Positions 36,698 to 45,932 of a stretch of DNA of 64,000 nucleotides are shown here, one piece after another. Where the stretch lies: positions 1,287,924 through 1,351,923 of the forward strand of contig NZ_KB850224.1 of NCBI RefSeq assembly GCF_000369805.1. Reading direction: 5' to 3'. Below the pieces are notes generated by a model. That model was not told where the DNA came from. It worked only from the letters and a program-made list of their open reading frames with translations, and searched no databases. Both the position numbers and the translations under genes were made by a program. The DNA comes from Acinetobacter sp. NIPH 2100. Lineage in GTDB: Bacteria > Pseudomonadota > Gammaproteobacteria > Pseudomonadales > Moraxellaceae. Each line of letters begins with the position of its first letter. Within the stretch, counting starts at the first letter, position 1.

Positions 36698-36730
36698 ATC
36701 CAAAAAGGCATTATAATATTATAATGCCTT
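36698..36730 (-). terminator. Palindromic terminator between fbp and the SpoU gene
   Basis: Positions 36705-36730 form a perfect 26-bp palindrome whose half-site is AAGGCATTATAAT. On the minus strand it is followed by TTTTTGG, giving an intrinsic terminator for fbp. It sits 10-40 bp before the SpoU methyltransferase start. Confidence 0.7.
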
Positions 36731-36746
36731 GATTATTAAAAAATAA

Positions 36747-37718
36747 TTAATGATAGCTCGTTACAAGCTCAACTTCGTGTTTAGAACCAATAATAACTGG
36801 AACACGTTGATGCAACTCAGTTGGTTGAATGTCCATAATGCGGACACGGCCAGTAGTTGATGCACCACCAGCTTGCTCGATTAACATGCTCATTGGGTTC
36901 GCTTCGTACATTAAACGTAAACGGCCTGCTTTTTTAGGATCTTTTAAATCGTAAGGGTAAAGGAAAATACCGCCACGGCATAAGATACGGTGAATATCAC
37001 CCACCATACATGCAACCCAACGCATGTTGAAATCTTTTTCACGTACTGATGTTTTACCAGCCAAAAGCTCATCGATATAACGTTTTACAGGGTTTTCCCA
37101 ATGACGTTGGTTTGATGAGTTGATGGCAAATTCTTGTGTATCTGCTGAAACCTGAACTTGCTCAGTGGTAAGTACGAAAGCTTGAGTTGTTGGATCAAAA
37201 GTAAAGAATGCAACGCCTGCACCTACCGTAAGTGCCAACATGGTAGATGGACCATAAAGTACATAGCCTGCAGCAACTTGTTCGGTCCCTGCTTGCATAA
37301 AATCTGCAGATTGAGTCACTGCATTTTTTGCTGGAAGAATCGAGAAAATGGTACCAACACACATATTAATATCAATGTTGCTTGAACCATCTAATGGATC
37401 AAACAATACCAGGTATTTTCCGTTTTCTTGTGCAGGCGTGAAGTCATCTAATTCTTCTGATGCCAAGCCACCAACGTGTGGATGAACTTTTAAAGCATCA
37501 ATCAGATAATCATTCGAAATAACATCTAATTTCTTTTGTGTTTCACCCTGAACATTTTCATTGCCAGCGCTGCCTAAAATCCCTGCCAAAGCACCTTTTT
37601 GCAATGCTTGGTCAATGGTTTGGCATGTTGCTGCAATGGTTTCAATAACTTGTGCTAACTCTGGAGTCAAATTCCCATTTTGTTGTTCTAAGTATTGGGT
37701 CAATGTAAGGTTTGACAT
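36747..37718 (-). CDS. fbp: Fructose-1,6-bisphosphatase class I
   Basis: This 323-aa enzyme removes the 1-phosphate of fructose-1,6-bisphosphate in gluconeogenesis. The metal site [12 protein letters not shown] is exact, preceded by [31 protein letters not shown] and [17 protein letters not shown] complete the family pattern. Such an enzyme suits Acinetobacter, which mostly grows on organic acids. It is monocistronic or leads the SpoU gene, with a palindromic terminator between. Confidence 0.97.
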   Translation of the reverse strand: MSNLTLTQYLEQQNGNLTPELAQVIETIAATCQTIDQALQKGALAGILGSAGNENVQGETQKKLDVISNDYLIDALKVHPHVGGLASEELDDFTPAQENGKYLVLFDPLDGSSNIDINMCVGTIFSILPAKNAVTQSADFMQAGTEQVAAGYVLYGPSTMLALTVGAGVAFFTFDPTTQAFVLTTEQVQVSADTQEFAINSSNQRHWENPVKRYIDELLAGKTSVREKDFNMRWVACMVGDIHRILCRGGIFLYPYDLKDPKKAGRLRLMYEANPMSMLIEQAGGASTTGRVRIMDIQPTELHQRVPVIIGSKHEVELVTSYH

Positions 37719-37894
37719 ATTAAATAGCTCCAGTTTGGCCGTGTCAAAAAATGATAAAAAAGAATGTGGCTATTCTAGATGAGATCACATAAAAATAAAA
37801 ATTATCTTACTTTATTTATGTTGCTTTTATGATTACAAGCACGTGATTACATGCTATGTTGGACAGATACTAGACAGGATGTTTGGAGATTAAG

Positions 37895-38080
37895 ATGTCA
37901 ACCAAGAATTTTGAAGCGACACCCACGCCAAGTGAGCCAATTAGCTTAGATACGATTTCCAAAGAAAATGTGAAGGATGCATGGAAAGAGTATGAAGCCA
38001 AGCCTGAATATAAAGATTTCAATAAGCACGATATGATTGAGTCGATGCAACCAGAGTCTAAATCCCAATCATCATCTTGA
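37895..38080 (+). CDS. Small acidic hydrophilic protein
   Basis: This 61-aa ORF starts MSTKNFEATPTPSEP and is soluble, charged and rich in Lys, Glu and Ser, ending in a SKSQSSS tail. A GGAG site 7 bp before the ATG at 37895 supports translation. It has no recognisable domain. It stands alone, divergent from fbp and convergent with pal, ended by a shared hairpin. Function unknown. Confidence 0.65.
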   Translation: MSTKNFEATPTPSEPISLDTISKENVKDAWKEYEAKPEYKDFNKHDMIESMQPESKSQSSS

Positions 38081-38089
38081 TCCAAAAAT

Positions 38090-38123
38090 AAAAATGCCCA
38101 CATGGTAGTGAGCATTTTTATTT
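38090..38123. terminator. Bidirectional terminator, small ORF / pal
   Basis: AAAAATGC / GCATTTTT forms the base of a hairpin, with an inner CAC/GTG after one mismatch, between convergent genes. Confidence 0.85.
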
Positions 38124-38135
38124 AAAGCTAAGCCA

Positions 38136-38702
38136 TTATTTTAATAATGGTGGAACTGCTTCGTAATTGATTTCTACACGACGGTTTTCTTTCCATGCCG
38201 CTTCGTCATGACCTGCATTGACTGGTGATTCTTTACCATAGCTGACCGCTTCAAGTTGTTGTGGATTTACACCGTTAGTGATCAAGAAACTTTCAACAGC
38301 TTTCGCGCGACGTTCACCCAAAGCCATGTTGTATTCACGTGTACCACGCTCATCAGTATGACCTGTTAATGCAACACGAGAGTTGGCATTGGCAACTAAG
38401 AATTGTGCATGTGATTGTAGGGTTTGATAATCTTCGTTCGACAAATCGCTGCTGTCATAGTTAAAGTGTACAACACGTTTTGCTAAAAATGCTTTGTTAG
38501 CAGCAGTGACGCCTTTTGACGATGCACCCGCTAGGTTTTGCGCATTTAAAGCTGCATCTTCACTTAAGCCATCGGTACTTACAGTAGATGAGCCATTTGG
38601 TGTGTTGCCCGCAGTGATTTCAGCAGCAGGCTTGCGGCTTGCACAACCTGTAAAAACGAGAGTCGCAGCAATCAGTGGAAGCGTTAGATATTTAATGTTC
38701 AT
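38136..38702 (-). CDS. pal: Peptidoglycan-associated lipoprotein Pal
   Basis: This 188-aa outer-membrane lipoprotein has a signal peptide with lipobox FTGC-A, a Ser/Asn-rich linker and an OmpA-like peptidoglycan-binding domain: [30 protein letters not shown] and [11 protein letters not shown]. It binds TolB and the cell wall and is the outer-membrane end of the Tol-Pal system. The ATG at 38702 ([12 protein letters not shown]) is right; an upstream in-frame start at 38759 lies inside tolB. It is the last gene of the tol operon and ends at a shared terminator. Confidence 0.97.
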   Translation of the reverse strand: MNIKYLTLPLIAATLVFTGCASRKPAAEITAGNTPNGSSTVSTDGLSEDAALNAQNLAGASSKGVTAANKAFLAKRVVHFNYDSSDLSNEDYQTLQSHAQFLVANANSRVALTGHTDERGTREYNMALGERRAKAVESFLITNGVNPQQLEAVSYGKESPVNAGHDEAAWKENRRVEINYEAVPPLLK

Positions 38703-38724
38703 ATGATTCTCCAATCGATTAAAT

Positions 38725-40008
38725 TTATTTTGGTGCCCAAGCTGGTTCACGAACTTCACCTTGTTCGCTTGGTAAATTCATGCGGAAACGACCATCTGTA
38801 GACATGACTGATAAAAGGCCACGACTACCTTCACGTGTTGCATAAACCACCATTTGTCCATTTGGTGAGAAGCTTGGTGATTCATCTAAACTGGTTGGCG
38901 TGAGAATATTGGTGATACCTGTATTGATATCTTGGATTGCAACTTTGTAGTTACTGCCACTTGGGCGATGTACCAAAGCAATCTTTTTACCATCAGCACT
39001 TAAAGTCCCACGTGCATTGAATGCACCTTTGAAGGTTAAACGTTTGACGGAACTGTCATCAAAGCTATAGCGATAGATTTGTGGTGAACCACCGCGATCC
39101 GAAGTAAAAATAAAGGATTTACCATCTGGTGAGTAACGTGCTTCGGTATCAATCGCAGAATCATTGGTCATGCGTTGTACTTGGCGTGTACTTAAATCCA
39201 TTTGATACACTTCAGGATTGCCATGCATTGATGCTGTAAACAACATCGACTTTCCATCAGGAGAGAAGCTTGGTGCTCCATTCAAGCCACGGAAGCTTGC
39301 TAAAACTTCACGTTGACCAGTGGCTAAATCTTGCAGATAAATCGCTGGGCGTTTGGTTTCAAATGAGACATAAGCAATTTTCTTTGCATCAGGTGTCCAA
39401 GCCGGAGAGAGGATTGGATCACGTGACGAAAGTACGGTTTTAGGTTGTTCACCATCGGTATCTGCGATTTGTAAGGTATAGCGTTGAGCAGGGGGCGCCT
39501 GATTGCGCAGTACATAGGCAATACGACCGCTAAAGTCACCTGCAATACCCGTCAAAGCTTGATAGATTGTATCGCTGATCAGATGTCCCGCTTGGCGTAC
39601 ACGTGAACTCGGTACGGTGAGTACTTCGTTCAATAAATATTGTTGTTTTTGTACATCATAAAGCTGGTAGTGAATTTCGAATGTATTGGCATCGACGGCT
39701 TTCATTTGCCCGACGACGACATACGGAACACCAGCATTTTGCCAATCACCTGCTTGAACCTGATTTAGGCTAGCAGTTGCAGGTAAATTTTGAGATGCGC
39801 TGGTAAAACGGCCTGAGCGATTCAAGTCACTTTCCACAATTGGATAGATCGCATTGTCATTTGCAAATGGAATGATCGCGATTTTAGGTGCTTGTTCAGG
39901 GGCTTTAGCAATTTCAAGATGTAATTGTGCGAAAGCTGCGGTAGGAGCAACTGCACTAATTGCAGCGAAAACTGCTAAAGAGAGGAGGTGTTTACGAGTC
40001 TTGTCCAT
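38725..40008 (-). CDS. tolB: Tol-Pal system beta-propeller protein TolB
   Basis: This 427-aa periplasmic protein has a signal peptide ([21 protein letters not shown]), an N-terminal domain (about 30-160) and a six-bladed beta-propeller with repeated blades such as [33 protein letters not shown] and [18 protein letters not shown]. It shuttles between Pal and TolA. A 99-bp gap with a strong hairpin separates it from tolA; pal follows 22 bp later. Confidence 0.97.
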   Translation of the reverse strand: MDKTRKHLLSLAVFAAISAVAPTAAFAQLHLEIAKAPEQAPKIAIIPFANDNAIYPIVESDLNRSGRFTSASQNLPATASLNQVQAGDWQNAGVPYVVVGQMKAVDANTFEIHYQLYDVQKQQYLLNEVLTVPSSRVRQAGHLISDTIYQALTGIAGDFSGRIAYVLRNQAPPAQRYTLQIADTDGEQPKTVLSSRDPILSPAWTPDAKKIAYVSFETKRPAIYLQDLATGQREVLASFRGLNGAPSFSPDGKSMLFTASMHGNPEVYQMDLSTRQVQRMTNDSAIDTEARYSPDGKSFIFTSDRGGSPQIYRYSFDDSSVKRLTFKGAFNARGTLSADGKKIALVHRPSGSNYKVAIQDINTGITNILTPTSLDESPSFSPNGQMVVYATREGSRGLLSVMSTDGRFRMNLPSEQGEVREPAWAPK

Positions 40009-40059
40009 AGTTACAATTACTTGCGTTCGTATTTTTGTGGCTGTTGATTATTTAACATA

Positions 40060-40092
40060 GTTACAGGCTTTGTGCTATTAAAAGCCTGTAAC
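40060..40092. promoter_or_regulatory. 12-bp hairpin between tolA and tolB
   Basis: GTTACAGGCTTT pairs perfectly with AAAGCCTGTAAC around a 9-nt loop, 15 bp after the tolA stop. No T-run follows on the minus strand, so it is not a classical terminator. It may stabilise the tolA 3' end, slow polymerase, or be a processing site that sets different levels of tolQRA and tolB-pal. Confidence 0.6.
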
Positions 40093-40107
40093 GTTAACTA
40101 TTCATTA

Positions 40108-41445
40108 CTATTTTGCAATGAATGTAATTGTGACGCGACGAAGTTGCTTCACAATATCTGGATCATCAGGCATTGGTAGAGGAGATGCTTGTTTTACTGC
40201 AGCTTCTACACTCGCTTTTAAATCCGAATCGCTACTATTCGCAACAACAGATATTACATTTCCGTTTGCATCAAGTGAAATATTAACAGTAATTGATTTT
40301 CCTCGAGAAGCTAAAGGTACTTCCCAAGCTCTGCTAATTTTGCTTTTGAACGCGGCTTTGGTAGAGTCTGCAATCCGTTTAGCATCAGCTTTTTTCTGAG
40401 CTGCTTCTTGCTCAGCTTTTTTTGAGGCAGCAGCTTTAGCATCGGCTTCCGCATCGGCTTTACGTTTCGCGTCTGCCTCAGCTTTTGCCTTTGCGTCTGC
40501 CTCAGCTTTACGTTTTGCATCTGCGTCAGCTTTTGCCTTAGCATCTGCGTCAGCTTTGCGTTTTGCATCCGCATTGGCTTTTGCCTTCGCGTCTGCTTCG
40601 GCTTTGCGTTTCGCATCCGCCTCAGCTTTGGCCTTAATATTTGCATCTGCTTTACGTTTCGCATCTGCGTCCGCTTTTGCCTTAGCATCTGCCTCGGCCT
40701 TGCGTTTAGCATCTGTCTCAGCTTTGCGTTTTGCCTCAGCTTCAGCCTTACGTTTAGCATCTGTATCAGTTTTGCGCTTTGCATCAGCTTCAGCACGAGC
40801 CTTAGCATCGGCCTCAGCTTTACGCTTCGCATCTTGTTGAGCCTGAAGCTTTGCATTCTCAGCTGCTTTTTGCTGTTTTAAGCGTGCATCTTGTTCAGCT
40901 TTTTGACGTGCCTTAGCCTCTGCTTCAGATTTGGCGTTTTGTTCTGCTCGACGTTTTGTCTCTGCCTCGGTTTTTGCCTCAGCTTGTCGTTTTGCTTCTG
41001 CATCCGCACGTTGTTTCTGTGCTTGAGCTTCAGCGCGCTTACGCTGTTCTTCAACTTGTTGTGCACGAGCTGCTTCATCTGCTTTGCGTTTTTGCTCAGC
41101 TAATTTTGCTTGCTGTGCCTGTTCTGCTTTTTGCTTTTCAGCAGCAAGTTGTTGTGGACTTGGTGAAGGAGGGACGACAGGGATATTTTCAGGTAACGTC
41201 TTATCTACAACAGGACTTTGAACTTCGGGAGCTTCGTTGTCAGCTGTTGTTTCTTGTTCAACCTGTGTTAATGGTTGTGGTAAATCTTCGGGTCTAACTA
41301 AAACAGTCTTGAGCTTTTTAGGCTCTTCGGGTGGTTTACTTAAGCCTAAAAATAATAAGCCCACAATCGCGATCGCATGTACGCCGAGTGTGAAACCCAG
41401 CGCAATCGCATTTTGCTTAAAAGGCGGCTCTTGAAATTTTTTCAT
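40108..41445 (-). CDS. tolA: Cell envelope integrity protein TolA
   Basis: This 445-aa protein spans the periplasm. A single membrane helix (about 14-35) carries the conserved SxxxH-like face ([11 protein letters not shown]), followed by a Pro-rich stretch (82-98), a very long Lys/Ala/Glu/Asp helical rod (about 100-365) and a small C-terminal domain III (about 365-445). The rod contains about 15 copies of an eight-residue unit of the KRKAEADA / KAKADADA kind at residues 207-330. It links TolQR energy to Pal/TolB. tolR ends 3 bp upstream. Confidence 0.95.
   Translation of the reverse strand: MKKFQEPPFKQNAIALGFTLGVHAIAIVGLLFLGLSKPPEEPKKLKTVLVRPEDLPQPLTQVEQETTADNEAPEVQSPVVDKTLPENIPVVPPSPSPQQLAAEKQKAEQAQQAKLAEQKRKADEAARAQQVEEQRKRAEAQAQKQRADAEAKRQAEAKTEAETKRRAEQNAKSEAEAKARQKAEQDARLKQQKAAENAKLQAQQDAKRKAEADAKARAEADAKRKTDTDAKRKAEAEAKRKAETDAKRKAEADAKAKADADAKRKADANIKAKAEADAKRKAEADAKAKANADAKRKADADAKAKADADAKRKAEADAKAKAEADAKRKADAEADAKAAASKKAEQEAAQKKADAKRIADSTKAAFKSKISRAWEVPLASRGKSITVNISLDANGNVISVVANSSDSDLKASVEAAVKQASPLPMPDDPDIVKQLRRVTITFIAK
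40456..40827 (-). repeat. 24/48-bp tandem repeats in the tolA rod
   Basis: About 15 copies of a 24-bp unit encode alternating KRKAxADA and KAKAxADA octapeptides; five cleaner 48-bp double units lie at residues 247-326. The copies differ mainly at third positions and Glu/Asp changes. Copy number is likely to vary among strains through slippage or recombination. Confidence 0.85.
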
Positions 41446-41448
41446 AGC

Positions 41449-41901
41449 TTATTTTAACGGCTCTGTCAGTAAACCAACTTGTGTTAAGCCTGCTTCCTGT
41501 AGACTTGCCATCAGTGAAACCACTTCACCATACGGGCGGGATTTCTCACCATTGACCAAAACCGTAAGTTGTTTGTTTTCTTGCTCAGCTTGAGTTTGAG
41601 CTTCGCTTAAAATAACTTCGAGTTGTTCAAGCGAAAGAGAATCAGTGCCTTTATGGTTTTGGTATTCAAGAGAAAATTTTCCCTCTTTACTAATCGTGAC
41701 CATGGCTGGCATATCTTTGGATTCGATAGGATGGTTGTTCGCCTGAGGTAAATCCACTTTGATACCACTAGTGATCATGGGTGCAGTCACCATGAAAATA
41801 ACCAAAAGTACCAACATGACGTCGATATATGGAACGACGTTCATATCACTTTTGAGTGGTTTTTTAATCCGTTCAAAACGTCCAGAGCGTTGAATCGCCA
41901 T
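41449..41901 (-). CDS. tolR: Tol system proton-channel protein TolR
   Basis: This 150-aa ExbD-family protein has one membrane helix carrying the key Asp in PYIDVMLVLLVIFMVTAP and a periplasmic domain (KVDLPQANNHPIE and following). With TolQ it uses the proton motive force to energise TolA. Its start overlaps the tolQ stop by one base. Confidence 0.97.
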   Translation of the reverse strand: MAIQRSGRFERIKKPLKSDMNVVPYIDVMLVLLVIFMVTAPMITSGIKVDLPQANNHPIESKDMPAMVTISKEGKFSLEYQNHKGTDSLSLEQLEVILSEAQTQAEQENKQLTVLVNGEKSRPYGEVVSLMASLQEAGLTQVGLLTEPLK

Positions 41902-42599
41902 TATGCATCTTCCTGTGTCGTTCCAATCGCTTGACGCTGTAAAAGGGCAACCATTTCTTCTGCAAATAAAGCACGATCTGAATAAGTTGATTCACCTTTA
42001 GCTGTAAAGTGGTTAAACGCAAGTACAGCAGGAATCGCTGCAAATAAACCGATTGCTGTTGCAATCAGGGCTTCTGCAATACCAGGCGCAACGGTTGCCA
42101 AGGTAACCTGATCAACTGCGGCAAGACCAATAAAGGCATTCATAATGCCCCAAACCGTACCAAATAAGCCGATATAAGGTGCAACTGAACCGATGCTGGC
42201 AAGTGCACCTAAGCCAACTTCTAAACCACTTTGGTCGCGGCTTAAACCAACGCGAAGAATACGCTCTGTTCCTTCGATCGTTTGATTGGTGTCTGCTTTA
42301 CGTTTTTGTAGTTTAAAAAACTCACCCAAACCTTGATAGAAAATATCTTCTAAACCACGGCGTTTGGAGTTGAGTTGCGCATTATTAAAAAGCGTATTTA
42401 ATTCGGCACCAGACCAAAACATCTTTTGAAAATGCTCATCATCTTGCTCTGCTTTTTTAAAGCCCATGTATAATTTAGCGATCAAGTACCAGCTATAAAT
42501 CGAAGCGAATAATAAGATCAGCATGACCAGTTGTACAACAGGACTTGCTTGTAAAATTAGGTCAGAAATATGCAGGGAAGATTCTAAGTTAGTTGCCAT
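41901..42599 (-). CDS. tolQ: Tol system proton-channel protein TolQ
   Basis: This 232-aa MotA/TolQ/ExbB protein has three membrane helices (about 17-38, 139-160 and 172-195). The conserved core GALASIGSVAPYIGLFGTVWG is followed by TVAPGIAEALIATAIGLFAAIPAV. It forms the proton channel with TolR. ybgC lies 24 bp upstream, the usual gamma-proteobacterial order. Confidence 0.97.
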   Translation of the reverse strand: MATNLESSLHISDLILQASPVVQLVMLILLFASIYSWYLIAKLYMGFKKAEQDDEHFQKMFWSGAELNTLFNNAQLNSKRRGLEDIFYQGLGEFFKLQKRKADTNQTIEGTERILRVGLSRDQSGLEVGLGALASIGSVAPYIGLFGTVWGIMNAFIGLAAVDQVTLATVAPGIAEALIATAIGLFAAIPAVLAFNHFTAKGESTYSDRALFAEEMVALLQRQAIGTTQEDA

Positions 42600-42623
42600 A
42601 AGTTACGGTGCCGAAAGTTTATT

Positions 42624-43031
42624 TTAGTCCTGTGCCAATTCTTTTTGAATCAGATCACGAATTTCATCAGGAAGTCTACGTGGCATAAGATCTTTGTTTA
42701 AACATGCCAACACAACCTCACCTGAAGCCAGCAAGATTTCACCACGATAAATATTTTGTTGCAACACAAAAGATGCGGCTTTACACGAAATAACACGTGC
42801 TGTAACGGTAATTAAATCATCCATTAATATTGGACGTACATATTTGACTTGAATTTGGTGAACCACGAAGCTGTAGTCTTTTTGGTGCCAGTAGTGATCT
42901 ACACCTGCTGCACGCAGCCATTCGGTACGAGCACGCTCCATAAAACGGATATGATTGGCATGGTAAACGATACCGCCTGCATCTGTATCTTCGATATAAA
43001 CGCGAATTTTGAACTCAAAATGATTTGCCAT
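42624..43031 (-). CDS. ybgC: Tol-Pal associated acyl-CoA thioesterase YbgC
   Basis: This 135-aa hotdog thioesterase carries the family motif YIEDTDAGGIVYHANHIRFMERARTEWLR with the catalytic Asp. It hydrolyses acyl-CoAs or acyl-ACPs and is thought to act in phospholipid metabolism near the Tol complex. It is the first gene of ybgC-tolQRAB-pal; the promoter should lie in the 150 bp upstream. Confidence 0.95.
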   Translation of the reverse strand: MANHFEFKIRVYIEDTDAGGIVYHANHIRFMERARTEWLRAAGVDHYWHQKDYSFVVHQIQVKYVRPILMDDLITVTARVISCKAASFVLQQNIYRGEILLASGEVVLACLNKDLMPRRLPDEIRDLIQKELAQD

Positions 43032-43135
43032 GTCTCTATTACCTATTCTTGCGTACTGTGAGCAAGCATGAATGATATTGCGTCAAACGGGCGAAGGAAA
43101 TAGTAATAAATAACATATTGTTGAGCTAGATAAAA

Positions 43136-43161
43136 AATAAGCCCTACAAAGAGGGCTTATT
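43136..43161. terminator. Intrinsic terminator downstream of the lipoprotein gene
   Basis: AATAAGCCCT / AGGGCTTATT with a 6-nt loop lies 20 bp after the minus-strand lipoprotein stop and upstream of ybgC. It separates the two units. Confidence 0.85.
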
Positions 43162-43180
43162 TGGATAAAATTATAATTGC

Positions 43181-44083
43181 TTAAAACTCGTTCCAGTCTT
43201 GAGAAAAAGTTTGTACGAGCTTTCCTGCTGCATAAGTATTTACCAATGCATTTCCATCTGTAGCTCGATCAATTGAAATGGTATTTTGCTTGTTATAAAG
43301 ATCGATGATTTCAATATTTGCAGAGTTTGGTTTCAAATTATAAAGATCATTTACTGTTGAGAATTTAAAGTTTGATGAATAATTTACTGAAAAAACTTTA
43401 CCATTGATTTCACCATTTAATTGTCCTTTCGAAATATTTTCTATGCTATCCGTAGATTTGGTATAGTTAGAAATTAGCTGATAATTATTCAAAGCATATT
43501 GATGGTAGTTTTTACTGTCCATTTTATCTATAAACTTGAAAGCAGCTTGATTGGCTTCATATAAATCACTATTAAGATTATTGTTAATCGCTTTAGATGT
43601 ATAGTTTATTGGGCCATTGAAAAAGATTGACTGATCAGCTGAATCAAGATTGATGTTAATATTTGATAATTTTAATTCAATTTTTTCTGAAGATGTAGTA
43701 TTGCTCGCACTAGATAGAATTGTACCTGAAACTGTTCCTGCAAATTTTTTACCCTCTGACGGAATCCAAAAATTCTTACAATTATTGAGTGTAACAGTAT
43801 TGTCATTATTTATCTTTACGCTTCCAGTCTCGCAAGATAAATCTGAATTTTTGGCTCTGTCGTAAATACCTTTAGTCAGTATAGTGATGTAAATGAGTAG
43901 GTTGTCTGATTCATTTGACAGATTAACTACAGATTCGGTAATGACTTTCGTTGTTTCTAATTGTTTGTAATCTAACTTTTCTTTGCTATCAAATGATGTT
44001 TGATTATTATCTCCACCACCTCCACAGGCGGTTAATAATAGTGCCCCAGAGCATATCGTGGAAATTAATAATTTGTTTGACAT
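43181..44083 (-). CDS. Uncharacterised lipoprotein
   Basis: This protein of about 300 aa has a lipoprotein signal (LLISTICSGALLLTAC) with Cys followed by GGGGD, so it is probably outer-membrane or surface anchored. The mature part is rich in Asn, Ser, Thr and Lys and looks mainly beta-stranded, with no domain I recognise. The gene is more AT-rich than its neighbours. ATG at 44083 with AAAGGGTG upstream is preferred over GTG at 44092. It stands alone between ybgC and ruvB, which suggests a lineage-specific insertion. Confidence 0.78.
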   Translation of the reverse strand: MSNKLLISTICSGALLLTACGGGGDNNQTSFDSKEKLDYKQLETTKVITESVVNLSNESDNLLIYITILTKGIYDRAKNSDLSCETGSVKINNDNTVTLNNCKNFWIPSEGKKFAGTVSGTILSSASNTTSSEKIELKLSNININLDSADQSIFFNGPINYTSKAINNNLNSDLYEANQAAFKFIDKMDSKNYHQYALNNYQLISNYTKSTDSIENISKGQLNGEINGKVFSVNYSSNFKFSTVNDLYNLKPNSANIEIIDLYNKQNTISIDRATDGNALVNTYAAGKLVQTFSQDWNEF

Positions 44084-44209
44084 TTCTTTCACCCTTTATA
44101 TTGAATTTTGGTTCGTTTAAATATGTAGTTTAGTTTTAAGACGAGAAATTATAGCAGGGAATTTTATTTTTAATATCTATATATTTAAGAAATTACTAGT
44201 ATGATTATT

Positions 44210-44245
44210 TAGAATAAATATCGCTTTCATACGATATTTATTCTA
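44210..44245. terminator. AT-rich hairpin downstream of ruvB
   Basis: A 14-bp perfect stem (arms TAGAATAAATATCG and CGATATTTATTCTA) with an 8-nt loop lies 9 bp after the ruvB stop on the minus strand. The following T-run is poor, so termination may be partial. Confidence 0.65.
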
Positions 44246-44253
44246 TTTGGTAT

Positions 44254-45249
44254 TTATTCAGGTGGGGTCATACCAAACTGTAAATAAGCCATATTGGTTG
44301 CAATACGACCACGCGCAGTACGCATCACATAACCTTGCTGAATCAAATACGGCTCAATCACATCTTCAAGTGTGCCACTGTCTTCTGCCATGGCTGCGGC
44401 TAAGGCTTCAACACCTGTTGGTCGCCCTTCAAAGCGTTCCAGTAACATACTGAGATAACGACGATCGAGCGTATCTAAACCTGCTTTATCGACGTTAAGC
44501 ATATCCAAAGCACGTTGCGCCATCTCTTGAGTGACTTCACCTGTGCCTTTGACTTGCGCATAGTCACGAACACGACGTAAGAGACGGTTGGCAATACGCG
44601 GTGTACCGCGAGCACGACGGGCGATTTCAGTTGAACCTTCTTTGGTAATTGGAACATCCATCAAGTTGGCAGAACGTGTCACGATGTGAGTGAGGTCTTC
44701 AACCGAATAAAACTCTAAGCGTTGCACAATCCCAAAACGATCGCGTAACGGAGAGGTCAATAAGCCTGCACGTGTTGTAGCAGCCACCAAAGTAAATGGT
44801 GGTAAATCCAACTTGATTGAACGAGCCGCAGGGCCTTCACCAATCATAATATCCAGTTGGTAATCTTCCATTGCTGGATAAAGAATTTCTTCAATCACGG
44901 GGGATAGACGATGGATTTCATCAATAAACAGAACATCACCTTCCTCTAGATTGGTCAGCATTGCTGCTAAATCACCTGCACGTTCCAATACAGGACCAGA
45001 AGTCGACTTTAAATTACCGCCCATTTCGCGCGCAATAATATTGGCAAGGGTCGTTTTACCTAAACCAGGAGGACCAAAAATCAAGGTATGATCGAGTGCT
45101 TCACCACGTCCACGTGCAGCACCAATGAAGATTTCCATTTGTTCACGAACCACGGGCTGGCCAATATAATCAGCCAATGAGGTTGGTCGAATCGCACGAT
45201 CAAATTGATCTTCTGGTTTTTCTGTTCCGCTAATAAGACGATCTTGCAT
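44254..45249 (-). CDS. ruvB: Holliday junction helicase RuvB
   Basis: This 331-aa AAA+ motor drives branch migration with RuvA. Visible motifs are [11 protein letters not shown], Walker [10 protein letters not shown], Walker [10 protein letters not shown], sensor 1 AATTRAG, the arginine finger region LRDRFG and the C-terminal winged helix ([20 protein letters not shown]). It follows ruvA with a 7-bp gap. Confidence 0.98.
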   Translation of the reverse strand: MQDRLISGTEKPEDQFDRAIRPTSLADYIGQPVVREQMEIFIGAARGRGEALDHTLIFGPPGLGKTTLANIIAREMGGNLKSTSGPVLERAGDLAAMLTNLEEGDVLFIDEIHRLSPVIEEILYPAMEDYQLDIMIGEGPAARSIKLDLPPFTLVAATTRAGLLTSPLRDRFGIVQRLEFYSVEDLTHIVTRSANLMDVPITKEGSTEIARRARGTPRIANRLLRRVRDYAQVKGTGEVTQEMAQRALDMLNVDKAGLDTLDRRYLSMLLERFEGRPTGVEALAAAMAEDSGTLEDVIEPYLIQQGYVMRTARGRIATNMAYLQFGMTPPE

Positions 45250-45256
45250 ATATCTA

Positions 45257-45862
45257 TTACTTCATCATTGATTTAAGCGCAGCACGAATAATATCGGCAG
45301 ATTCAGTAAAGTCTGCTTTTACTGCTGCAACGGCTTTTTGTGCTTCTGCTGGTTTATAACCAAGAGATTGTAATGCGGCTTCTGCTTCAGCAACAGGCGA
45401 ATTTGACATAAATTGAATTTGCGTTGCTGCTGTATTGGTTACGCTACCTGTTGATTGTGCCAATGCTTTGAAACGATCACGTAATTCAATCATTAAACGT
45501 TCAGCGGTTTTCTTACCCACGCCCGGAACTTTAATCAGGGTATTAATATCATCATGCTCAATGGTATGAATCAGTAATTCAATACTTAAGGTAGACAAGA
45601 TACCTAAAGCCATTTTAGGACCTACACCATTTACTTTAAGCAAAGTGCGGAAAATGACTTTCTCTTGAGCATCGCTAAAGCCATAAAGTTGTTGTGCATC
45701 TTCACGGACCACCAAATGAGTCCATAACGTTACTTTTTGTCCTTTTTGTAATTGGCAAAATGTCGAAAGAGGTGTGTCTATTTCATAGCCTACACCATTC
45801 ACATTGAGTAAGACGGTTGGGGCTTCTAAGGCAAACACTTCGCCAATTAAACATCCGATCAT
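45257..45862 (-). CDS. ruvA: Holliday junction DNA-binding subunit RuvA
   Basis: This 201-aa protein has the OB-fold N-terminus ([19 protein letters not shown]), two helix-hairpin-helix motifs ([16 protein letters not shown] and [19 protein letters not shown]) and a C-terminal domain that contacts RuvB ([18 protein letters not shown]). The gene starts the ruvAB operon. No ruvC lies beside it. Confidence 0.98.
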   Translation of the reverse strand: MIGCLIGEVFALEAPTVLLNVNGVGYEIDTPLSTFCQLQKGQKVTLWTHLVVREDAQQLYGFSDAQEKVIFRTLLKVNGVGPKMALGILSTLSIELLIHTIEHDDINTLIKVPGVGKKTAERLMIELRDRFKALAQSTGSVTNTAATQIQFMSNSPVAEAEAALQSLGYKPAEAQKAVAAVKADFTESADIIRAALKSMMK

Positions 45863-45932
45863 GAGTTAAATTTCACTATTTTAAAAAAAATTTAGTTTGA
45901 GTTTGAAAAAAGTCTTGGTCTCATTTCAACTG

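Noticed and set aside
37870-38115. Minus-strand 81-codon frame opposite the small acidic protein
   Set aside because: It covers the shared terminator and has no ribosome-binding site; the plus-strand frame has GGAG and protein-like composition.
40556-40840. Long Ala/Ser/Phe-rich ORFs on the plus strand opposite tolA
   Set aside because: They are antisense images of the Lys/Ala/Glu repeat of tolA, with repetitive composition and no ribosome-binding site.
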